A DNA stretch of 7,735 bases from positions 1-7,735 of the forward strand of contig JAKEHF010000169.1 in the NCBI GenBank assembly GCA_022615295.1. Direction: 5' to 3'. Both the position numbers and the translations under genes were made by a program. Below the pieces are notes generated by a model. That model worked only from the letters and a program-made list of their open reading frames with translations. It made no database searches and was not told where the DNA came from. Shown piece after piece: positions 1 through 5,298 of this stretch; position 1 is the first letter of the stretch, and each line of letters starts with the position of its first letter. Source of the stretch: Actinomycetota bacterium (GTDB taxonomy: Bacteria > Actinomycetota > Acidimicrobiia > Spongiisociales > ZC4RG35).

Positions 1-249
1 CAACGATGCGCTCGAAGAAGAGGCGCTCGAAACGAGCCCGATACCGGCCCAAGCCATGGCGGGCCAAACGCCGGCCACGAAAGAAGCAGCGGCGCGGGCC
101 GCCGTCACTGCCCGGTCGATGTCGGCGGGCGACGCTTTGGGAACGTTGTAGATGTGCTCGCCGGTGACCGGGGAACGAACCTCGTAGTGGTCTCCGCCCG
201 TGCCCGTGGTCCATTCGCCGGCTATGAAGAGCTCGAGATCGGTGGCCAT
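1..249 (-). CDS. Aldehyde dehydrogenase, N-terminal fragment (runs off left edge)
   Basis: Read on the minus strand from the ATG at 249-247, the first ~55 residues match the N-terminus of NAD(P)-dependent aldehyde dehydrogenases: LFIAGEW at 7-13, then a short Gly-rich turn, V-R-S-P-V-T-G-E (24-31), and the P-A-D-I-D-R-A-V-x-A-A-R-A-A helix (41-54). The family oxidises aldehydes to carboxylates; the nucleotide-binding core and catalytic Cys lie outside the window. Beyond W62-P-A-M the frame becomes Ser-rich and unlike the family, while another frame over about positions 1-45 reads R-Y-R-A-R-F-E-R-L-F-F-E-R-I, closer to the amphipathic helix expected there. A frameshift or sequencing indel is therefore possible. 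The ATG lies six bases after a TAGGCT hexamer, so the message may be leaderless. Substrate cannot be told. It is divergent from an aminotransferase, which could supply an aldehyde (inference). Confidence 0.72.
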   Translation of the reverse strand, partial: MATDLELFIAGEWTTGTGGDHYEVRSPVTGEHIYNVPKASPADIDRAVTAARAAASFVAGVWPAMAWAGIGLVSSASSSSASL

Positions 250-255
250 GGTTTG

Positions 256-261
256 AGCCTA
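256..261 (-). promoter_or_regulatory. Candidate -10 element for the aldehyde dehydrogenase gene (leaderless)
   Basis: TAGGCT on the minus strand (261 to 256) fits TANNNT and ends six bases before the ATG at 249. That would place transcription start at or next to the start codon. There is no Shine-Dalgarno sequence in the six intervening bases. No convincing -35 is visible. The call rests on geometry only. Confidence 0.4.
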
Positions 262-325
262 ACCCCGCCCGCCTGAGTGCGTGTCTGGCCGCCAGGCGGT
301 GGTGCCTGCGGATCGGGCGGCCCGG

Positions 326-331
326 TAGGCT
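326..331 (+). promoter_or_regulatory. Candidate -10 element for the aminotransferase gene
   Basis: TAGGCT, the same hexamer found on the opposite strand in front of the divergent aldehyde dehydrogenase gene, lies 28 bases before the ATG at 360. Initiation about 7-8 bases downstream would give a ~20-base leader holding the AGGAG ribosome binding site at 348-352. No good -35 is seen. The 110-base gap 250-359 otherwise holds only GC-rich sequence in which I recognise no operator. Confidence 0.35.
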
Positions 332-339
332 GGCGACTC

Positions 340-363
340 ATGCTGACAGGAGTGCGACCATGA
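340..363 (+). CDS. Possible 7-codon upstream ORF overlapping the aminotransferase start
   Basis: An ATG at 340 opens the peptide MLTGVRP and stops at TGA 361-363, overlapping the aminotransferase ATG (360-362) as ATGA. The ATG is eight bases after the candidate TAGGCT -10, so it could be at or near the 5' end of the message. It could act as a leader whose termination feeds the main start. Such a short ORF can easily arise by chance, and the main gene has its own AGGAG site, so this is speculative. Confidence 0.15.
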   Translation: MLTGVRP

Positions 364-1676
364 GTCTCCAGGGTCCCGACACCGCCGATTGGTACAGAAG
401 GGCCTCCGCCGTGCTCATCAACGGGGTTTCCAGCCAGTTCCGCTACTGGGGGCCGGACGACACCCTCGTGATCGAGCGGGGTGAGGGCGCCTACGTCTAC
501 GACATGGACGGGAAGCGCTACATCGACTACCAGCTCGGGTTTGGCCCGGTGATCCTGGGACACGGTCACGAGCCCGTGGTGCGCGCGGTGCGTGAGGCGG
601 CGGGCGCCGGGGTCAGCTTCGCGATGACCCAACGTCGTGAGGTCGAAGCCGCCGAGGTGATCCGCGGCGTGCTGACCTGGGCGGACGGCATGAGATTCAC
701 CAACACCGGCACAGAGGCGACCATGCACTCGCTACGTCTCGCCAGGGGGTATACCGGGCGCGACCTGGTGGTCAAGTTCGAGGGCGGGTATCACGGGATG
801 CACGACTACCTCCTTTTCTCGACGGCCGGCGTCGCCCCAGATTCTTTGGGCTCCCGCTTTCGCCCCATACCCGTGCAGTCGAGCTCGGGGATCCCCGAGG
901 CGATTCGCTCCTATATCCGCCCCGTTCCCTACAACGACCTCGCAGCGGCAGAACGAGCATTCCGGGACGAGGGTCATCGGATCGCCGCGGTGATCGTGGA
1001 GCCGACGCTGAGCAACGCCTTCGGACTGATGCCGGTTCCCGGATTCCTCGAGGGCCTCCGTCGGCTCTGCGACGAGAACGGGGCCTTGCTCGTCTTCGAC
1101 GAGGTGAAGACCGGGTTTCGCATCTCACTCGGTGGGGCCCAGGAACTCTTCGGGGTAACACCGGACATCGCCACCTATGCCAAAGCTCTGGGCAATGGGT
1201 TCCCGGTGGCGGCGGTTGCCACCAAGGGCGAGGTGACCGAGGGTTGGGCCAAAGGCGGGATTGCCCAGGCCGGCACCTATTCCGGCAACAGCGTTGGTGT
1301 TGCTGCGGCGAGGGCCACGGTGGAGGAGTTGAAGACCGGTGAGCCTCTCGCTCGTGTGGAGAAGGTGGGGACCTCTCTGATGGAAGGGATCGATGGGATC
1401 CTCAAGGACCAGGGGGTGGAGGGGACCACTACCGGTCACCCGGCGATGTTCTCGGTGTTCCTCGGGAAGGGAGACCCCCGCGACTTCAGAGATGCGGCCG
1501 GCCACGACAGCCATCTCTATGACGACACCTGTTTCAAGATGATCGCCAAGGGGGTCATGCCTTGTCCCGACGCCCTCGAGCCGTGGTTCGTCTCCGCGGC
1601 GCACGACGAAGAGGACGTCGCCACCACGCTCCAAGTCTTCGAAGAGTCGCTGGCGGAGACCCTCGCCGGTAAATGA
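360..1676 (+). CDS. Class III PLP-dependent aminotransferase, glutamate-1-semialdehyde aminomutase-like
   Basis: A 438-residue protein of normal length for the HemL/class III aminotransferase family, with AGGAG (348-352) seven bases before the ATG. Visible landmarks are the entry segment with Y-V-Y-D-x-D-G-K-R-Y-I-D-Y, the phosphate-binding N115-T-G-T-E-A-T, Y144-H-G that stacks on the cofactor, F-D247-E-V-K-T-G-F-R whose Asp pairs with the pyridine nitrogen, and Y-A-K275, the expected Schiff-base lysine. True HemL usually carries S-F-G-A-P-T, N-S-G-T-E-A and K-x-x-G-G-G-x-P-x-G-A. Here the matching stretches read SFAMTQ, NTGTEAT and KALGNGFPVAA, so I infer a paralogue with another substrate rather than the tetrapyrrole enzyme. 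It is a cytosolic enzyme. It is followed after 71 bases by a dapB-type gene and a ThDP enzyme, and is divergent from an aldehyde dehydrogenase. Family assignment is firm; substrate is unknown. Confidence 0.88.
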   Translation: MSLQGPDTADWYRRASAVLINGVSSQFRYWGPDDTLVIERGEGAYVYDMDGKRYIDYQLGFGPVILGHGHEPVVRAVREAAGAGVSFAMTQRREVEAAEVIRGVLTWADGMRFTNTGTEATMHSLRLARGYTGRDLVVKFEGGYHGMHDYLLFSTAGVAPDSLGSRFRPIPVQSSSGIPEAIRSYIRPVPYNDLAAAERAFRDEGHRIAAVIVEPTLSNAFGLMPVPGFLEGLRRLCDENGALLVFDEVKTGFRISLGGAQELFGVTPDIATYAKALGNGFPVAAVATKGEVTEGWAKGGIAQAGTYSGNSVGVAAARATVEELKTGEPLARVEKVGTSLMEGIDGILKDQGVEGTTTGHPAMFSVFLGKGDPRDFRDAAGHDSHLYDDTCFKMIAKGVMPCPDALEPWFVSAAHDEEDVATTLQVFEESLAETLAGK

Positions 1677-1677
1677 A

Positions 1678-1729
1678 CCGTTCTGTGAAGGTCTTCGCGG
1701 GCCCTCGCGCCAAAAACCTCACAGAACGG
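1678..1729. repeat. Imperfect inverted repeat (hairpin or operator) between aminotransferase and dapB
   Basis: CCGTTCTGTGA (1678-1688) is the exact reverse complement of TCACAGAACGG (1719-1729). The stem extends by two G-C pairs (1690-1691 with 1717-1718) if A1689 is bulged. The 25-base loop contains a second small CGCG/CGCG stem (1696-1699, 1706-1709) and an A5 run at 1712-1716. The repeat starts one base after the aminotransferase stop and ends 18 bases before the dapB ATG. No T-run follows on the plus strand, so a classic intrinsic terminator is not supported. Alternatives are a dyad operator, an RNA-processing or attenuation hairpin, or one copy of a dispersed palindromic element. Confidence 0.75.
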
Positions 1730-1735
1730 GGGTCG

Positions 1736-1741
1736 TAAGGT
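1736..1741 (+). promoter_or_regulatory. Candidate -10 or Shine-Dalgarno in front of dapB-like gene
   Basis: TAAGGT fits TANNNT and ends six bases before the ATG at 1748, the same spacing seen at two other starts in the window. The same bases also lie in AAGGTGAGG (1737-1745), which could serve as a ribosome binding site, so the sequence does not decide between a leaderless internal promoter and read-through translation from the upstream gene. Confidence 0.3.
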
Positions 1742-1747
1742 GAGGGC

Positions 1748-2494
1748 ATGATCCGCGTCGCCGTCTCCGGGGCCGGTGGGAAACTGGCCACCCCGATCAT
1801 CCGGGCGGTCCGCATCTCGTCCGATCTCGAGCTGAGTGCTCTCTACAACCCGAGACGGGAGGGGGAGTCCATGGAGGGGGCCGTCGTCACCGGCGATCCC
1901 GACGCCGTCTCCGGGGACGTCATCGTCGAGACCGCCCATCCCGACATGGTCTTCGACAACGTCGGCCATTGGCGCACCAAAGGGTCCGCCCTGGTCGTCG
2001 GGACCTCGGGGTTCACCTCGGAGCGCCTCTCCCGCCTTCGCGAAGTGTGGGACGCCTCAACCCCTTGTCTCGTGGTGCCCAACTTCGCCATCGGGGCGGT
2101 ACTGATGATGCGTTACGCCGCAGAAGCCGCCGCTCATTTCGAGGCGGTCGAGGTGGTGGAGAGACATCACAGCACCAAACCCGACGCCCCCTCGGGGACG
2201 GCACTGGCGACCGCCGCCGGCATAACCGACGCCGGGGGATCCTCCTCGGAGACATCCGCGGAGATGATCGCCGGTGCGCGTGGCGGCTTGGTGGGTGGGG
2301 TGCGCGTCCACTCGCTTCGTCTCCCCGGTCTCATCTCCCATCAGGAGGTGGCCATGTCCAACCCCGGGGAGCTGTTCTCGATCACCCACATGTCAACCAG
2401 CTACGACTCCTTCGCCGCGGGCGCTGTTCTGGCGATAAGACGTGTTGGCGGACTGGCTGCCGGCGTGCACGTCGGTCTCGACATGGTGCTCTGA
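1748..2494 (+). CDS. dapB: 4-hydroxy-tetrahydrodipicolinate reductase family protein (DapB)
   Basis: A 248-residue protein, typical of actinobacterial DapB, which reduces hydroxy-tetrahydrodipicolinate with NAD(P)H in lysine/diaminopimelate synthesis. The Rossmann start reads V-S-G-A-G-G-K-L-A (6-14); G85-T-S-G-F and P111-N-F-A-I-G are family landmarks. The catalytic and substrate-binding motif is complete: E138-R-H-H-S-T-K144-P-D-A-P-S-G-T-A. Near the C-terminus H188-S-L-R-L-P-G-L-I-S-H-Q-E-V matches the dimer/substrate segment. Oddities are A-T-P in place of the usual M-G-x after the glycine loop, E-T-A-H-P-D in place of the usual D-F-T-x-P, and THMSTSYDSF in place of the typical H-D-S-x-x-R-x-S-F. 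No other lysine gene is adjacent. Its stop overlaps the next start as TGATG, implying co-translation with the ThDP enzyme. Family assignment is strong; whether it is the housekeeping DapB or a recruited relative is open. Confidence 0.85.
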   Translation: MIRVAVSGAGGKLATPIIRAVRISSDLELSALYNPRREGESMEGAVVTGDPDAVSGDVIVETAHPDMVFDNVGHWRTKGSALVVGTSGFTSERLSRLREVWDASTPCLVVPNFAIGAVLMMRYAAEAAAHFEAVEVVERHHSTKPDAPSGTALATAAGITDAGGSSSETSAEMIAGARGGLVGGVRVHSLRLPGLISHQEVAMSNPGELFSITHMSTSYDSFAAGAVLAIRRVGGLAAGVHVGLDMVL

Positions 2495-4116
2495 TGGCAA
2501 AGATCCACGGGGGACAGGTGATTGCCCGGGCGCTGCGCAACGAGGGGGTCGACACGATCTTCACCCTGACCGGCGGTCACATCGTCCCGATCCTCGACGG
2601 CTGCCACCAGGAGGGCATGCGAATCGTCGACTTCCGTCATGAGCAGGGCGCCGCCCACGCTGCGGAGGCCTATACCAGGCTCACCGGGCGTCTCGGGGTG
2701 GCGGTGGTCACCGCCGGTCCCGGGGTCACCGACACTGTCACCGCGGTGGCCACCGCACATCAGTCGGGTGTGCCCATGCTGGTCATCGGTGGCCGCCATC
2801 TGGTCCGTCAGGAGCTGAAGGGTGGTTTACAGGAGATGGACCACACCAGACTCTTCCCCTCGATCACCCGATGGGCGGCCACCGCCTGGCAGGTGGACCG
2901 TCTCGCCGACTACGTCGCTACGGCGGCCCGGCACGCCTTCGCCGGCAGGGGAGGGCCGGTTTTCCTCGATGTTCCCATGGACGTCCAGTTCGACATGGTG
3001 GAGGAGACGGCCCTGAGGCTCCCGGCGCACTACCGCGCCGCCCCGGCCGGTCTCGACGTCGCGGCCATCGACCAAATCGTCAAGACTCTGCAAGGGGCGG
3101 AGCGGGTGATGATCTTCGCCGGGGCCGTTGGTCCCGGCCTCAACCGTCTTGTCGACCTGGCCGAGATGCTTGGCGCTCCTACGTATCTCAACTCGCGGGC
3201 CCGGGGATCTCTCCCCTGGGAGCATCCGCTCCTCGGCAACTACACCCGATCGCGGGCGATGTCAGAGGCCCAGGTGCTGCTGGCCTTCGGCGTCGACTGG
3301 GACTTCCGCACCGGGTACGGCGAGAAGATCAACCCGGAGGCAGTGGTCGTCCAGATCGACGCAGAGGCGACAAAGGTGGGGTGGAACCGCCCGGCACAGG
3401 TGGGCTTTGCCGCCGACCCCCTGGCGGTGGTCGCTCAGCTGCTCGACAGGGCCGACGAGCTGCGGAGGGACGCCACCCCGGCATGGACGACCGGGATCAT
3501 GGCGGCCGAGGCCGAAATGGCGGATCAGGCGCGCAAGGAAGCCGAAGACGACTCGGTCCCGGTCATGCCACAGCGGTTCGCCCGCGAGGTGGCTGAGTTC
3601 TTCGGGTCCGACTCGATCGTTGCCGTCGATGGTGGGGACATCGTCTCCACCACAGCGAGATGGCTCCGGGTGTCATCGCCCGGCCACGTGCTCGACCCAG
3701 GACCGTTCGGGACCCTGGGCACCGGAGCGCCGTACGCCATCGCGGCCAAGGTCGTCCACGGAGAGAGGCTGGTCGGTGTGGTCTTCGGTGACGGCGCCTT
3801 CGGCTTCAACGCCATGGAGTACGACACCATGGTCCGTCATGGTCTGGCCGTCGTCGGCGTCGTCGGCAATGACGGTGTTTGGGGGAACATCAAGACCTTC
3901 CATCGAATGGCCTACCCCGAGCGTCTCGTCGCCACCGATCTCGGGGTCAGGCCCTATCACCGGATGGTCGAGGGACTCGGCGGTTACGGAGAGATGGTCA
4001 CCGAGCCGGCAGAGATCCGGCCGGCTCTGGAGCGAGCCGCAGCCTCCGGGCTGCCGGCGTTGGTCAACGTCCACATCGCCGAGACGATGAGGATGTCGTC
4101 GAACTACTCGCAGTGA
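2494..4116 (+). CDS. Thiamine diphosphate-dependent enzyme, acetolactate synthase / oxalyl-CoA decarboxylase / 2-hydroxyacyl-CoA lyase-like
   Basis: A 540-residue enzyme with the usual three domains: PYR (about 1-165), central (about 185-320) and PP (about 365-520). The catalytic glutamate is E50 in F-R-H-E-Q-G-A-A-H-A-A-E-A-Y, and the ThDP/Mg site is G432-D-G-A-F-G-F-N with N459-D-G at the end of the motif. L-Q-E-M-D-H in the PYR domain and the central I-D-A-E-A-T-K-V-G-W-N-R-P resemble oxalyl-CoA decarboxylase and 2-hydroxyacyl-CoA lyase more than catabolic acetolactate synthase. These enzymes cleave or join carbon skeletons next to a carbonyl; the substrate here is unknown. I chose the ATG at 2494 because it overlaps the dapB stop as TGATG and begins exactly at the domain; the open frame further upstream translates to Arg-rich shadow of dapB. 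No strong Shine-Dalgarno is seen, in keeping with translational coupling. No regulatory subunit gene accompanies it, which argues against branched-chain biosynthesis. Confidence 0.85.
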   Translation: MAKIHGGQVIARALRNEGVDTIFTLTGGHIVPILDGCHQEGMRIVDFRHEQGAAHAAEAYTRLTGRLGVAVVTAGPGVTDTVTAVATAHQSGVPMLVIGGRHLVRQELKGGLQEMDHTRLFPSITRWAATAWQVDRLADYVATAARHAFAGRGGPVFLDVPMDVQFDMVEETALRLPAHYRAAPAGLDVAAIDQIVKTLQGAERVMIFAGAVGPGLNRLVDLAEMLGAPTYLNSRARGSLPWEHPLLGNYTRSRAMSEAQVLLAFGVDWDFRTGYGEKINPEAVVVQIDAEATKVGWNRPAQVGFAADPLAVVAQLLDRADELRRDATPAWTTGIMAAEAEMADQARKEAEDDSVPVMPQRFAREVAEFFGSDSIVAVDGGDIVSTTARWLRVSSPGHVLDPGPFGTLGTGAPYAIAAKVVHGERLVGVVFGDGAFGFNAMEYDTMVRHGLAVVGVVGNDGVWGNIKTFHRMAYPERLVATDLGVRPYHRMVEGLGGYGEMVTEPAEIRPALERAAASGLPALVNVHIAETMRMSSNYSQ

Positions 4117-4119
4117 TCC

Positions 4120-4509
4120 TCATCTGAGCTCGCCGGGGTCATCCGGGACGTCGACGGCGTGCTCTGTCAGGATGCTCAGGGCGACGATGTCCAAGGCCCG
4201 CTCGTGGGTGGCGGCCAGGACGACCGGTGCCGCGGCACCGTCGTGATAAGCCCGCAGCCAGTTGCGGGCGGTGACACACCACCTGTCCCCGGGGACCAGC
4301 CCGGGGAACCGGTACATCGGCGCCGGGGTGATCAGGTCGTTGCCGATCGAGACCTGGTGGTCGAGGAACTCTCTGGTGACGACGGCGCATATGGTGTGAC
4401 TGCCCACGTCTTCGGGGCCGGTGGCGCACGACCCGTCCCGGAACCAGCCGGTCACCGGGTCGTACCCGCAGGGCTCGAGTGCCCCACCAAGCACGTTGAG
4501 CTCGGTCAT
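4120..4509 (-). CDS. DUF2237 family protein
   Basis: A 129-residue soluble protein read from the ATG at 4509-4507. It matches the DUF2237 (COG3651) family, whose biochemical role is unknown to me. Recognisable segments are N-V-L-G-G-x-L-E-P-C-G near residues 5-15, T-G-W-F-R-D-G-S-C, T-G-P-E-D-V-G-S-H-T-I-C-A-V-V-T, P-G-L-V-P-G-D-R-W-C, and the C-terminal V-V-L-A-A-T-H-E-R-A-L. The conserved Cys, Asp and His residues could bind a metal or form a small active site (inference). Its start overlaps the uppP stop as TGATG, so it is probably translated by coupling as the last gene of the minus-strand set. The longer open frame up to 4659 is Arg/Pro-rich shadow of uppP and is not used. Its stop is three bases from the stop of the converging ThDP gene. 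Confidence 0.87.
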   Translation of the reverse strand: MTELNVLGGALEPCGYDPVTGWFRDGSCATGPEDVGSHTICAVVTREFLDHQVSIGNDLITPAPMYRFPGLVPGDRWCVTARNWLRAYHDGAAAPVVLAATHERALDIVALSILTEHAVDVPDDPGELR

Positions 4510-5282
4510 CAGAGGAGAACGACGGTGAGGGCGCCGATCGTCAGACAGTAGACGGAGAAGGGGGCCAGTCCCACCCGGGTGATCATCCGGAGGAGCCAGG
4601 CGATGGCCACGTAACCGGAGACCGCGGCGATGAGGAATCCTACGGCGAGATGCGACCACAGCGCATCACTCCCGATCACCTCGGGGAGCTGGAGTACACC
4701 GGCGGCTGTGATGGCGGGTATGCCGAGGAGAAAGGCGAAACGCGCCGACTCGGCGGGGACGAACCGGCGGCCGTTGCCTGCTGAGATGGTTGCCCCGGAG
4801 CGTGAGATCCCCGGGATGATGGCGAGCGCCTGAGCTAGTCCCACGGCGAGCGCGTCACGGGGTCGCCCCGCGGCGAGGGTCCGCTCTCCCTGACGCCGCA
4901 GATGACCGAAGGCCAGGATCAATCCGGTCCCAACCAGCGCCCAGCCCACGTTGGTCACGCTCTGCTGGAACCTCTCCACCTGCTCCTCGACGAAGAGGCC
5001 TATCGCCGCCGGCAAGGACCCGATGAGCACCAGCATGAGAAGACGCCGGCCCAGGGGATCGTGACGCGACCGGAAGACCCGGGCGACGTCCGACCGGAAA
5101 TACACGATGACCGCCAGCAGCGTGCCCAGGTGAAGGAATGTCGTCACGGCGAGGTCGGGTTGGGCTATCTCCATTCCCAGCTTGCTGAGCGCGGCGGGGA
5201 CGATGACGAGATGACCCGATGAGGAGATGGGGAGGAACTCGGTCAGACCCTGGACCAGGCCCCACACGATGGCGGAGATCAT
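4509..5282 (-). CDS. uppP: Undecaprenyl-diphosphatase (UppP/BacA family)
   Basis: A 257-residue polytopic membrane protein, normal for UppP, which dephosphorylates undecaprenyl diphosphate to recycle the lipid carrier of cell-wall synthesis; extra copies give bacitracin tolerance in other bacteria. The first signature reads G-L-V-Q-G-L-T-E15-F-L-P-I-S-S-S-G-H24-L, with the catalytic Glu and His region, and the second reads P-G-I-S-R161-S-G-A-T-I-S-A-G. Hydrophobic segments alternate with short charged loops throughout, ending in A-L-T-V-V-L-L. The stretch after the second motif (N-G-R-R-F-V-P-A-E-S) diverges in residue choice but not in length. I chose the ATG at 5282 because the family signature starts at once there; the frame upstream to 5399 is Arg/Trp-rich shadow of the preceding gene. 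GGGGTGAG 15 or so bases upstream is a distant ribosome site, and the start lies 16 bases after the SAF gene stop. Confidence 0.93.
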   Translation of the reverse strand: MISAIVWGLVQGLTEFLPISSSGHLVIVPAALSKLGMEIAQPDLAVTTFLHLGTLLAVIVYFRSDVARVFRSRHDPLGRRLLMLVLIGSLPAAIGLFVEEQVERFQQSVTNVGWALVGTGLILAFGHLRRQGERTLAAGRPRDALAVGLAQALAIIPGISRSGATISAGNGRRFVPAESARFAFLLGIPAITAAGVLQLPEVIGSDALWSHLAVGFLIAAVSGYVAIAWLLRMITRVGLAPFSVYCLTIGALTVVLL

Positions 5283-5298
5283 CCGGCCACGGTAGTTC

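Noticed and set aside
1678..1735. Intrinsic terminator after the aminotransferase
   Set aside because: The hairpin is strong but no T-run follows it on the plus strand and the loop is long, so it is listed as an inverted repeat only.
1125..1969. Minus-strand open frames opposite the aminotransferase and dapB
   Set aside because: The opposing genes have clear catalytic motifs; these products are His/Gly/Arg-rich and show no recognisable motif.
1969..2493. N-terminal extension of the ThDP gene in its open frame
   Set aside because: It lies wholly over dapB in another frame, is rich in Arg, and the ThDP domain begins exactly at the ATG at 2494 that overlaps the dapB stop.
2871..3596. Another long plus-strand open frame inside the ThDP gene
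   Set aside because: Gly/Arg-rich shadow without domains, fully within a well supported gene.
3128..4090. Long plus-strand open frame inside the ThDP gene
   Set aside because: Its product is rich in Ser, Arg, Trp and Pro with no family features, the normal look of an out-of-frame shadow in GC-rich DNA.
4510..4659. N-terminal extension of the DUF2237 protein
   Set aside because: It is shadow of uppP with Arg/His/Pro-rich content; the family's conserved start follows the ATG at 4509.
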